Shown: positions 1 to 8,220 of the stretch, piece after piece | How positions within the stretch are numbered: the stretch's first letter is position 1 | How the letters are laid out: each line of letters begins with the position of its first letter | Source of the DNA: JAVVSR01 sp036654095 | GTDB lineage: Bacteria; Bacillota; Clostridia; Christensenellales; CAG-917 | Reading direction: 5' to 3' | NCBI GenBank assembly: GCA_036654095.1 | Contig: JAVVSR010000001.1 | Coordinates: 124,001 to 188,000, forward strand | DNA length: 64,000 bases | Made by a program: the position numbers and the translations under genes | The notes under the pieces: model-generated | Told to the model about the DNA's origin: nothing | Seen by the model: only the letters and a program-made list of their open reading frames with translations | Database searches by the model: none

Positions 1-138
1 AATTACAATTTGCAAATTAGCTAACATATAACGCTACTTAATTTGTTTATAAATTAAACTTTATATTTATTTTACAGCTTGTGTAGCAAATGTGTAAATA
101 CTTTCATATACTATGTCAAACCGAAAAGGGGGCAAGAT

Positions 139-264
139 ATGAAAATTGTTTGCATAAATCCACCTAAGTTTTTAAAACGTTTTTTTAGACTGTTTAGAAA
201 AAAACAACGCGCTGATATTGTCGAAATAAAAAACATTCAAGACACGAAAAAAGAGGTCGCTTAA
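139..264 (+). CDS. spoVM: SpoVM-like sporulation peptide with a C-terminal tail (41 aa)
   Basis: SpoVM is a tiny amphipathic helix that marks the convex forespore membrane and recruits SpoIVA to start the spore coat. The first 23 residues fit the family: MK at the start, I6, P9-K10-F11-L12 and R17 fall where B. subtilis SpoVM (known from memory, 26 aa) has them, followed by basic residues. P9 is the residue known to matter for curvature sensing. The next genes are rpmB, yloU, yloV and recG, the same neighbourhood as in Bacillus. Start ATG 139 has a strong GGGGG ribosome site; an in-frame ATG at 79 lacks one. The roughly 15-residue polar tail after position 25 is unusual. A CATATACT element at 105-112 resembles a sigma-E -10 box, without a convincing -35. 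The homology call is inferred from motif plus synteny. Confidence 0.75.
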   Translation: MKIVCINPPKFLKRFFRLFRKKQRADIVEIKNIQDTKKEVA

Positions 265-287
265 TAGCTACCTCTTTGTGCTTTTTT
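250..287 (+). terminator. Intrinsic terminator of spoVM
   Basis: The arms AAAGAGGT (250-257) and ACCTCTTT (270-277) pair perfectly, and a T-rich run follows to 287. The left arm overlaps the last codons of spoVM. Confidence 0.75.
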
Positions 288-380
288 ACTTGTTTAAACT
301 GCCGTGTTTGCTAATGTTATATTAAAAACGTTATGTTTTATACTAGCGCGAAAATGGACAAGCAAATTTATTTTTTGCAA

Positions 381-413
381 AATAAAAAAGGTCGCAAAAA
401 CAAGCGACCTTAA
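381..413 (-). terminator. Intrinsic terminator of rpmB (minus strand)
   Basis: AAGGTCGC (388-395) pairs with GCGACCTT (404-411). Read on the minus strand the stem is followed by a T run (the A run at 381-388 on the plus strand). It sits 20 bases past the rpmB stop. Confidence 0.8.
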
Positions 414-434
414 ATTATGCATTAAATGGAAATA

Positions 435-626
435 CTAAACGCGTTCAACCTTTCCGCTACGCAAGCACCTTGTGCAGACATACTCAGAAGATATAGAACC
501 GGTTTTACTTATGACCCTAACTTTCTGGACATTAGCACCCCAACTACGCCTTGTTTTACGATGGCTGTGACTAATTTGGTTACCGCTCATCTGTCCTTTA
601 TTGCAAACGCTACATACTCTTGACAT
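435..626 (-). CDS. rpmB: 50S ribosomal protein L28
   Basis: L28 is a small protein of the large ribosomal subunit. The 63-residue product shows the family pattern: MSRVC at the start, the SHxxRKTRRSWGANVQKVR core, and a basic C-terminus. It carries two CxxC pairs (C5/C8 and C51/C54), so it is the zinc-binding form. Start 626 is preceded on the minus strand by AGGAGGT. It is convergent with spoVM and divergent from yloU. In Bacillus, rpmB also lies between spoVM and yloU on the opposite strand, which supports the whole block. Confidence 0.95.
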   Translation of the reverse strand: MSRVCSVCNKGQMSGNQISHSHRKTRRSWGANVQKVRVISKTGSISSEYVCTRCLRSGKVERV

Positions 627-661
627 ATCAAAAAACCTCCTAGATGGCTTATATCGTCGTT

Positions 662-690
662 ATTCTAACACTTATTTACAAAATTGGCAA
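662..690 (-). promoter_or_regulatory. Sigma-A-type promoter of rpmB
   Basis: On the minus strand TTGCCA (690-685) is separated by 17 bases from TAGAAT (667-662). It lies about 36 bases upstream of the rpmB start and is back to back with the yloU promoter. Confidence 0.6.
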
Positions 691-718
691 GTAATAAAAG
701 GATAGTTGTCGCGAATAG

Positions 719-747
719 TTGCAAAATTTTTTATTTTATTGTAAAAT
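719..747 (+). promoter_or_regulatory. Sigma-A-type promoter of yloU-yloV-recG
   Basis: TTGCAA (719-724), 17-base spacer, TAAAAT (742-747). The transcript would start about 35 bases before the yloU ATG. Confidence 0.55.
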
Positions 748-788
748 GAACAAAGATAAAAATATCTATAAGTCAGAAAAAGGAATTT

Positions 789-1139
789 ATGGCACTTAAC
801 ACTTCAAACATTTATGGACGTATATCCATTTCAGATGAAGCCGTCGCGATAATCGCGAGTATGGCTGCTTTGGAATGTTACGGAGTTGTCGAATTGGTGT
901 CTAGACGTCTTTCTGATAATCTGGCACAGTTATTCAATAAACAAATTTACGGGAAGGGTGTTAAAGTTGGTACAGTCAACAACACGATTTTTATTGACAT
1001 TTTTGCCGTTTTAAAATTGGGCGTTAATGTCGAGGCCGTTCGCGAGTCGTTGACTAGAGCTGTTACTTATTCGGTTGAGCGTTTTACTGGAATGCGCGTT
1101 AAACTGGTTAGGGTAAACATCGTTGGCGTAAGAGTATAA
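789..1139 (+). CDS. yloU: Asp23/Gls24 family envelope stress protein (YloU-like)
   Basis: A 116-residue Asp23/Gls24-family protein. Members are small cytoplasmic or membrane-associated proteins linked to envelope and alkaline stress; the exact biochemical role is not settled. The sequence has the typical N-terminal GRISISDEAVAIIASMAAL segment and the closing VERFTGMRVKLVRVNIVGV segment, and is nearly full family length. AGGAAT precedes the ATG. It lies 14 bases before the FakA-like kinase gene; yloU-yloV pairing is conserved in Bacillota, so the two are probably co-transcribed. Confidence 0.9.
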   Translation: MALNTSNIYGRISISDEAVAIIASMAALECYGVVELVSRRLSDNLAQLFNKQIYGKGVKVGTVNNTIFIDIFAVLKLGVNVEAVRESLTRAVTYSVERFTGMRVKLVRVNIVGVRV

Positions 1140-1153
1140 ATAGGTGAAATTTA

Positions 1154-2785
1154 ATGATAAATATTAGTTGTAGTGACTTCAAAAAGATGGTACACGGCGG
1201 TGCAAAACTGCTTGAAGTCAATAAAAATTATATAGATAGTTTAAATGTATTTCCCGTTCCCGATGGTGACACTGGCACAAATATGTCACTGACGTTGGCT
1301 TCCGCGGTGAAGGAGATTAATTCTCTCAATTCGGACAGGCTTGATGAGGTGGCAAATGCATTTTCAAAAGGCGCGCTGAAGGGCGCGCGAGGCAATTCTG
1401 GTGTAATCACTTCGCAAATTTTGAAAGGATTTGCTTTAGCGGCCGACAAAAAAGAAACCTTAGATGTTAATGATTTAGCGTTTGCTTTAAAAAGAGGCAC
1501 TGAAATTGCTTATAGCGCGGTTACGCGTCCGAAAGAGGGTACTATTTTGACCGTTATTCGGGCAATGGCTGAAAAAGCGCAAGCCATTACTAAGCGCAAA
1601 CCTCCCGAACTGGAATCCTTTTTTGAGCAAATTATTGCTTACGGCGAGGAAATTTTGGCTAAAACTCCTGAAATGCTACCCGTTTTAAAGAAAGCTGGCG
1701 TTGTTGATGCTGGTGGCAAAGGTTTAATTTATATTTTTAAGGGTATGCAAAGCGTTCTTTTGGGCGTCGAGATATCCGATGAGGCTGATGACGGCAGCGC
1801 AACCGTTGGCGCGATTGAAACTTTTTCGGCTGACGACCACGAACATATTAATTTTAGCTATTGTACTGAATTTTTTGTTATTCACATTCATACCAAAGTT
1901 ACTATTGCAGATATTGATAAAATGCGTGATTTCTTTTTGAATATTGGCGATTGCGTTTTGGTTATTGGTGATTTGGAACTTATTAAAGTTCACGTCCATA
2001 CCAATCGTCCAGACCTTGCTATGAAAGCTGCTTTGAAACTTGGCGAACTTGACAGCGTTAAAATTGAAAATATGATTGAGCAAAACCGTGCCTTAACTGA
2101 GAAAAAAGAGGAAAAGTTGGCAGTTCTTAAAGAAACTGCTATGATTTCCATTTGCGCAGGCAAAGGTATGGAGTGTATTTTTAAAGATTTAGGCGTTGAT
2201 ATCGTTGTTGAAGGTGGCCAAACAATGAATCCGAGCGTTTATGATATTTTGCAGGCAATTAACGACACTAACGCAAAAGCTGTATTTATTTTTCCTAACA
2301 ATAAAAATATTATACTTGCAGCCGAACAGGCTAAGGGTTTATCTGATAAAGCGGTGTATGTCATTCCGACAGTCAACGTGGCTCAGGGGATTTCTGCTTG
2401 CGTAAGTTTTATGCCCGATGTTTCCATTGATGAAAACATTGAAGCTATGACTAGCGCTTATTCTCGTATTGTATGCTGTCAGGTTACGCGTGCGGTTAGG
2501 TCAACGCGTATCAACGGATTTAACCTAAAAGAAGGCGATATTATTGGGCTTGATGACAAAAAGATTGTCGCTAAGGGCAATGCGGTTAATGAAGTTGTAA
2601 AACATACTATTGAAAAAGTGAAAGCTGAAGACGCGTGTGTTATTTCGCTTTATTATGGTTCTGACGTATCCGAGCTTGAGGCTACGACGCTCGCTGAGGA
2701 ATTGCAGGTACTTTATCCCGACTTTGAAATTTTGACTTATTTTGGTGGTCAACCTCATTATTTCTACATTTTTTCTATTGAATAG
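1154..2785 (+). CDS. fakA: DAK-family fatty acid kinase FakA-like (YloV)
   Basis: A 543-residue DhaL-type kinase. FakA uses ATP to phosphorylate fatty acids held by a DegV-type FakB, feeding exogenous fatty acids into phospholipids. The N-terminal DhaL domain shows the nucleotide/Mg motif FPVPDGDTGTNMS (about 33-45), KGARGNSGV (about 75-83) and DAGGKGL (about 183-189). The C-terminal part, about 330-543, is the DegV-like/YloV domain. No fakB lies in the window, so the fatty-acid role is inferred from the family. Stop and next start are 2 bases apart (recG), so it is one operon with yloU and recG. The sdaAB-sdaAA genes that separate yloV from recG in Bacillus are absent. Confidence 0.9.
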   Translation: MINISCSDFKKMVHGGAKLLEVNKNYIDSLNVFPVPDGDTGTNMSLTLASAVKEINSLNSDRLDEVANAFSKGALKGARGNSGVITSQILKGFALAADKKETLDVNDLAFALKRGTEIAYSAVTRPKEGTILTVIRAMAEKAQAITKRKPPELESFFEQIIAYGEEILAKTPEMLPVLKKAGVVDAGGKGLIYIFKGMQSVLLGVEISDEADDGSATVGAIETFSADDHEHINFSYCTEFFVIHIHTKVTIADIDKMRDFFLNIGDCVLVIGDLELIKVHVHTNRPDLAMKAALKLGELDSVKIENMIEQNRALTEKKEEKLAVLKETAMISICAGKGMECIFKDLGVDIVVEGGQTMNPSVYDILQAINDTNAKAVFIFPNNKNIILAAEQAKGLSDKAVYVIPTVNVAQGISACVSFMPDVSIDENIEAMTSAYSRIVCCQVTRAVRSTRINGFNLKEGDIIGLDDKKIVAKGNAVNEVVKHTIEKVKAEDACVISLYYGSDVSELEATTLAEELQVLYPDFEILTYFGGQPHYFYIFSIE

Positions 2786-2787
2786 TA

Positions 2788-4836
2788 ATGTTGTTGAAAG
2801 ATATTAAGGGCGTAGGCGATGTAACCCTTGAAAAACTTAAAAACTTAGATATTTTGAATATTTCGGATTTAATTAATTTTCTTCCGAAAACTTATATTGA
2901 TATGACTTTGCCTGTCAGCTTAAAAAGCGTTAATGACGGGCAATTTTCTTTATTTAAATTAAAAATAGTTTCAGTTGGTAGCATTGTTAAAACAAAAAGT
3001 GGATTGCAGTTTTTTAATGCCAAAGCCGAGGATTGCTTGCTTAGCGAGGAGGGAAAGTCCTCGCGCGCTATCATAGGAATTAATGAGGCCGCTCGTCTTG
3101 TGTGGTTTAATCAGCCGTACTTGCGGCAAACAATTCAGGTGGGGGGTCAATACTTGTGTTTTGCAAAGGTAAAACACGTTGGGCGACATATTGAACTTAT
3201 AAATCCGATTATTGAATTAGAAGCGTCATCTAAAAAACTTAAAGGTATTTTACCTGTATATCGCACTAAAAATTTAATTTATCAAGGTGTTATGCGCGCG
3301 ATTTTATCTGAAGCGTTGAAAAGTTATACTTCAGAAAGTTTAATTTTGCCAAATATTGAAAAAAAATATAATTTAATAAATATTTTTCAAGCATATTATG
3401 ACGCTCATTTTCCAAATAGTTTATTAGAAGCAAGCGAAGCTCATCGACGCATTTTGATTGAAGATACTGCAAAAATGATTACGTATTATAAAATATCTAA
3501 TCAAAACAGGCAAAATACACGAAAAATATTTTACAATAAACCTTTTTCAATTACTAATGATTTTATTGCAACGCTTCCATTTGAACTTACAAAATCGCAA
3601 CAACAAGCTTTGCTTGAAATTAGCGATGATTTGTGTGGAAGTGAAAAACTAACAAGAATATTAGCAGGCGATGTTGGAAGCGGAAAAACGATAATTGCTT
3701 TTATTGTAATGTTTTATGCGGTAAAATGCGGTTTTCAAGCTGCAATGATGGCGCCAACCGAAATTTTAGCTAACCAACATTATGAAAATGCAAAAGCATT
3801 TTTTAAAGGATTTAATGTAAATATTGTTTTTTTGTCGGGCAGCGTAACGGGTGAGCAACGAAAATACTCGCAAGAATTGATAAAATCGGGAAAAGCAAAT
3901 ATTATTATTGGCACGCACTCGGTATTTCAAAAAAAGATTGAATATAAAAATCTTTCATTAGTTGTAATGGATGAACAGCACAAATTCGGTGTAGTTCAAA
4001 AATTCGATTTTGAAGAAAAGGGGCTGTCAGTTGATACGCTGACGCTGTCAGCAACACCGATACCTCGGTCGATTGCGATGATTATGTATGATGAGCTAAA
4101 ATTAAGTCAAATTGAACGCAATACTGATGTAAAAATCAAAACAATGATTATTGACGACAATAAAAAAAGTAAAATGTTTAATTTTATACACGACGAGGCG
4201 CTGAAGGGTAATCAAACTTTTATTGTTTGTCCAAGAATTTCGGATAGTGAAGGTATGGATATGTATTCGGCAACTGAACTTTATGATGAGTTGAAAAACA
4301 CTACTTTTAAGGATATTTCCGTTGGGTTATTGCACGGAAAATTAAGTTCAGATAAAAAAAATAGTATTATGAACGACTTCTTAAATAAAAAAATAGACGT
4401 TCTTATTTCAACTACCGTTATTGAAGTAGGTATTGATATTAAAAACGCAACAATTATAGCTGTTTTAAACAGTGAACGTTTTGGACTTGCGACGCTACAT
4501 CAATTAAGAGGTCGAGTTGGCCGTGGTGACAAAAATTCTTATTGTTTTTTACATACGCCAAGTGGCGAAAATGAACGTTTGCAAGTTTTGGTTGACTGTA
4601 ATAGTGGGTTGAAAATTGCCGAAATGGACTTTGCTATGCGTGGCGGTGGCGATTTTCTTGGCGCGCGTCAAAGGGGAGATACTTTCGATACTAAATATAT
4701 GGTCAGACTTACGCCTGATATAATAAAAATTGCTAAAGATATTGTGACTAATGATATATTGCCTAATAAACCTTGTATTAATAGCGATGACTTTAATAGA
4801 TATTTTGATTTGTTAAAAGATATTACAATTAACTAA
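2788..4836 (+). CDS. recG: ATP-dependent DNA helicase RecG
   Basis: RecG reverses stalled replication forks and branch-migrates Holliday junctions. The 682-residue product has an N-terminal wedge/OB region (about 1-230) beginning with a helix-hairpin-helix-like LKDIKGVGDVTLEKL, then a superfamily 2 helicase core. Visible motifs are Walker A GDVGSGKT (about 294-301), the DEQH box (about 395), SATPIPR, and motif VI QLRGRVGRG (about 570-578). The length is normal. It is the third gene of the yloU-yloV-recG string. Confidence 0.96.
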   Translation: MLLKDIKGVGDVTLEKLKNLDILNISDLINFLPKTYIDMTLPVSLKSVNDGQFSLFKLKIVSVGSIVKTKSGLQFFNAKAEDCLLSEEGKSSRAIIGINEAARLVWFNQPYLRQTIQVGGQYLCFAKVKHVGRHIELINPIIELEASSKKLKGILPVYRTKNLIYQGVMRAILSEALKSYTSESLILPNIEKKYNLINIFQAYYDAHFPNSLLEASEAHRRILIEDTAKMITYYKISNQNRQNTRKIFYNKPFSITNDFIATLPFELTKSQQQALLEISDDLCGSEKLTRILAGDVGSGKTIIAFIVMFYAVKCGFQAAMMAPTEILANQHYENAKAFFKGFNVNIVFLSGSVTGEQRKYSQELIKSGKANIIIGTHSVFQKKIEYKNLSLVVMDEQHKFGVVQKFDFEEKGLSVDTLTLSATPIPRSIAMIMYDELKLSQIERNTDVKIKTMIIDDNKKSKMFNFIHDEALKGNQTFIVCPRISDSEGMDMYSATELYDELKNTTFKDISVGLLHGKLSSDKKNSIMNDFLNKKIDVLISTTVIEVGIDIKNATIIAVLNSERFGLATLHQLRGRVGRGDKNSYCFLHTPSGENERLQVLVDCNSGLKIAEMDFAMRGGGDFLGARQRGDTFDTKYMVRLTPDIIKIAKDIVTNDILPNKPCINSDDFNRYFDLLKDITIN

Positions 4837-5428
4837 ATATTGCAATTTTACCGCATAATATGTCAATATAACAGTAAATATGACACACGTAATTGGCGTT
4901 ATATATTTAAAATATATAATTCAAATAAAATTCAATTTCAAATTGTTTAATATATATATAGGCTTTGTAATGCAAAAATATTAAGATTAGTTTAATTTTA
5001 AATTTGCTTATAAAAATTGGCTTAGTTTTGTAAAAATATTTGAGTTTAGTTTTTTTTATAATTTTTTACGAAATGTTTGCGTTGTTCAGTGTTTATAGCT
5101 AATATTCTATCTTAGCAATTATTGTTAAATATGTATCTATTGCGCGCTGTATTTGACTTAAAACAACTTATAGTATATAATATATAAATTGTTATCTACT
5201 TATAAGCAATTTTATATTTTATATATTTAAAAGGTTTATAATTTTTTTTGTTTATTCGCAAGTTTTATTTACATGTGACTATTCAAAATACAAATCGATA
5301 ACTTTATTTAAATTTTTTATAATATAAACCGAAAGTTTATAAACTGTATGTCTTATAATTACTGCTATTTTGTTAGTTTTTTACGAAGTTTATATAATAT
5401 TTTTTAGCTAGTTAATTGGGGATTTTAT
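4837..5428. other. 592-base AT-rich spacer with one good promoter
   Basis: No open frame with a ribosome site is seen on either strand. The only clear signal is a promoter at 5153-5181. The rest is very A/T-rich with short A/T tracts. No T-tailed GC stem for recG was found. Confidence 0.5.
5153..5181 (+). promoter_or_regulatory. Sigma-A-type promoter for the ABC exporter block
   Basis: TTGACT (5153-5158), exact 17-base spacer, TATAAT (5176-5181). It leaves an untranslated leader of about 240 bases before the ATPase start at 5429. Confidence 0.6.
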
Positions 5429-6175
5429 ATGGAAATTATTAAAATAAATGAGCTTTGCGCTAAATATTCTAAAAAAGCCGAATATGCCGTTAGTAATATA
5501 AGTTTTTCAGTGCAATCGGGCGAGGTTGTTGGATTGCTTGGTTCAAATGGCGCGGGAAAATCTACTACGTTAAAGTGCCTAACTGGTATGCTTGAACCAA
5601 CTTCTGGCACGGTTCACGTTTGCGGATATAATATTAAATCCGAACCGCTAAAAGCTAAGCAAAATTTTGCTTTTGTCACTGACAATCATTCTGTTTTTAC
5701 TAAAATGACTGGGTGGCAATATCTTAACTTTATGGCAGATGTTTATGGCGTTAGCGTCGATGACCGAAAATCCGTTTACGAAATGCTTGAAAAAAATTTT
5801 CGGCTAGGCGACAGTGTTAATAATCTTATTAGCTCCTATTCTCACGGAATGAAACAAAAAATTTGTATGATGGGTTCGCTGATACACTCTCCTAAATTAT
5901 GGATTTTAGATGAACCTATGCTTGGGCTTGACCCTTCAACTATGAGTTCTGTTATGATTCTTATGCAAAACTACGCAAAGCAAGGCAATACAATTTTATT
6001 TTCGTCGCATAATCTTGATACTGTTAAAAGGCTGTGTGACCGAGTGCTGGTTATAAAGAAAGGCGAGCTGATTGCCGATATTAATATGACTGAAGCGATT
6101 AGTGAAAACGCAAACTTTAATTTAAGTGATTATTTGCATTTAGACGACGAGGAATGTGAGGAAGTAATAAGTTAG
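5429..6175 (+). CDS. ABC-2 type exporter, ATP-binding subunit
   Basis: A 248-residue ABC ATPase of the CcmA/DrrA type. It has Walker A GSNGAGKST (about 38-46), a signature SYSHGMKQK (variant of LSGGQ), Walker B WILDEPMLGLD with the catalytic Glu, and the switch His in SSHNLD, so it should hydrolyse ATP. The start has GGGG seven bases upstream. The acidic C-terminal tail (NFNLSDYLHLDDEECEEVIS) is encoded by the first unit of a four-copy 102-base tandem array that continues past the stop. The partner permease follows at 6544. The substrate is unknown; the next two genes encode large surface proteins, so an envelope role is inferred. Confidence 0.9.
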   Translation: MEIIKINELCAKYSKKAEYAVSNISFSVQSGEVVGLLGSNGAGKSTTLKCLTGMLEPTSGTVHVCGYNIKSEPLKAKQNFAFVTDNHSVFTKMTGWQYLNFMADVYGVSVDDRKSVYEMLEKNFRLGDSVNNLISSYSHGMKQKICMMGSLIHSPKLWILDEPMLGLDPSTMSSVMILMQNYAKQGNTILFSSHNLDTVKRLCDRVLVIKKGELIADINMTEAISENANFNLSDYLHLDDEECEEVIS

Positions 6176-6504
6176 CGCGCAAGATTAGCTGTTTAAACGA
6201 CTAGTGAAAACGCAAACTTTAATTTAAGCGATTATTTGCATTTAGACGACGAGGAATGTGATGAAGTGATAAGTTAGCGCGCAAGATTAGCTGTTTAAGC
6301 GATTAGTGAAAACGCAAACTTTAATTTAAGTGATTATTTGCATTTAGACGACGAGGAATGTGAGGAAGTAATAAGTTAGCGCGCAAGATTAGCTGTTTAA
6401 ACGACTAGTGAAAACGCAAACTTTAATTTAAGCGATTATTTGCATTTAGACGACGAGGAATGTGATGAAGTGATAAGTTAGCGCGCAAGATTAGCTGTTT
6501 AAAC
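6097..6504 (+). repeat. Four tandem copies of a 102-base unit from the 3' end of the ATPase gene
   Basis: Units start at 6097, 6199, 6301 and 6403, each exactly 102 bases (34 codons). Unit 1 encodes the ATPase C-terminus, its TAG stop and 22 trailing bases; units 2-4 lie beyond the stop. Units 1 and 3 are identical; units 2 and 4 differ from each other at one base, so the array is a duplicated 204-base dimer. A truncated fifth unit begins GATT at 6505. Every unit keeps the stop codon, so the extra copies are not translated as an extension. Confidence 0.97.
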
Positions 6505-6543
6505 GATTTTGTTTGCGCTACTTAAGTAAACGTGCAGGTAAAA

Positions 6544-8220
6544 ATGTTAGAAATACTACTGAAAAAACAATTTATTGAAAAATTTTCAAATTTTAAGCGC
6601 CACAAAAATAAAATTGATGTGTTGGGCGCGCTTTTGTCATTGTTTTTAGCAGTTATGATAATTGGTTTGGTTATTGTAGTTTTTTCAAAATTTTTAAAGG
6701 TTTATTGCAATATAAGGATTGATGGAGTTTATGACGTATTGAGGCGACAAGCCGAGCTTTTAACAATTATTTATTTTATTATTTTCATTGTTGGTATCTT
6801 TAGCGGAGCGAAAGCAATTAATTACGCTATTTTTGAGGCCGATGATTTGAAAATTTTAATGGTACTTCCAATTAAATCAACAACATTATTTGTATCAAAA
6901 ATGCTTTACATATACTTTAAACAAATTGTTGTTAGCATTTTTACAATAGTTCCTATAAACGTTGCATTTGCAATAGTTGCGCCACAGGGCGGGCAGTTTA
7001 TTGCAATGACGGCTATTATGTGTTTAATTTTTCCGTTGCTGACATTAATAGTTTCGTCTGTTATCTGTTTGCCAATGTTTTATGTGAAAAGATTTGTTCA
7101 AAACAAATATCTTATGTCACTGTTGATAGTAACAACGCTTTTGGGCATTGCGTTTTGGGGTTATTCAGAGATATTGCAATTTATAAAACAAATTATGATT
7201 TCGGGCGATATTGCGTTTTTCTTTAACGAAAAGATAATGACCGATATAATTAATATAACAAAATATTTATTTCCATCAAACATTATTGCAAATGTGCTTT
7301 TAGGCATAAATTTGGGCAAGAATTTGGCAATGATATTGTGTTTTGCTTTGGTTGGCACGGTTTTGGGCGGATTAGTGGTAAACGCGCTGTTTTCTTCGGC
7401 AATAAAAATGCGCGCAAAAAGTTCATTTCGGCCAATTTTCAACGTATCTAAACTTAAACACAAGCAACATTCGCTTATTGGCGCGCTATTTAATAAGGAA
7501 TTTAATCAAATTTATCGCACCCCTGATTATGCGTTTTCATATTTTTCAACTGCAATTATTATGCCACTTATGGTTTATTTTTGTATGAGTATTGGCAAAG
7601 ACTTGTTGCAGTCGTTGATTTTTATTGAAAGTAATTTGGAACTTGCTATTTTAGTTGTACTTATGTTCAGTGTTTTGACAAACACTTTTTGCGCTACAAA
7701 TATAAGTCGTGAAGGCAAGGCTTTTTATGCTATGAAAACTATGCCGATTTCACAGCAAAGTATTGTATTTTCGAAAATTTTGTTTTGTTCAATTATATCT
7801 ATTGTGACGGTTGGCATAAGTTGTTTAATTGTGGGCATAGCTGGATACACTTCGGCCTTAGAAACGGTATTTTTATTATTTATTGCGATATTAATTAGTG
7901 AAGCCCAAATTTGTTTTGCAACGAGAAATGACTTTAATCACCCCCGCTTTTTGTACGAAGACGATGCCGAAGTTAAAGAAAGTAACAGTACTATATCAAC
8001 GGTTATAGTTTTAGGGTTATTTATAGCGGCTGTTTTAGGCGGAATGAATTTGTATATTTCGGTTTTCTATGGCGCGCGCGGCGGAGCGGAAAAAGCTCAG
8101 CTAATATCGATGTTAGTTTTAAGCTTGCTGTCTTTGATAGTGTTTTTTGCATCTATTGCATACTTACTTATTGGACTTGATAAAACGTATGCAAAACTGG
8201 GGGAGGGCGAAGACATATGA
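6544..8220 (+). CDS. ABC-2 type exporter, membrane subunit
   Basis: A polytopic membrane protein of about 558 residues, with roughly a dozen hydrophobic segments (for example about 26-54, 80-97, 165-185, 190-212, 285-310 and the last 30 residues). It fits the large ABC-2 exporter permeases that pair with CcmA-type ATPases. ATG 6544 is chosen because AGG lies 5 bases before it; an upstream GTG at 6532 has no ribosome site. The last codons overlap the next gene (ATGA at 8217-8220), which indicates translational coupling with the Ig-like surface protein. The substrate is not readable from the sequence. Confidence 0.8.
   Translation: MLEILLKKQFIEKFSNFKRHKNKIDVLGALLSLFLAVMIIGLVIVVFSKFLKVYCNIRIDGVYDVLRRQAELLTIIYFIIFIVGIFSGAKAINYAIFEADDLKILMVLPIKSTTLFVSKMLYIYFKQIVVSIFTIVPINVAFAIVAPQGGQFIAMTAIMCLIFPLLTLIVSSVICLPMFYVKRFVQNKYLMSLLIVTTLLGIAFWGYSEILQFIKQIMISGDIAFFFNEKIMTDIINITKYLFPSNIIANVLLGINLGKNLAMILCFALVGTVLGGLVVNALFSSAIKMRAKSSFRPIFNVSKLKHKQHSLIGALFNKEFNQIYRTPDYAFSYFSTAIIMPLMVYFCMSIGKDLLQSLIFIESNLELAILVVLMFSVLTNTFCATNISREGKAFYAMKTMPISQQSIVFSKILFCSIISIVTVGISCLIVGIAGYTSALETVFLLFIAILISEAQICFATRNDFNHPRFLYEDDAEVKESNSTISTVIVLGLFIAAVLGGMNLYISVFYGARGGAEKAQLISMLVLSLLSLIVFFASIAYLLIGLDKTYAKLGEGEDI

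Noticed and set aside
6097..6504. CRISPR array
   Set aside because: The units are contiguous 102-base copies without unique spacers, and no cas gene is present.
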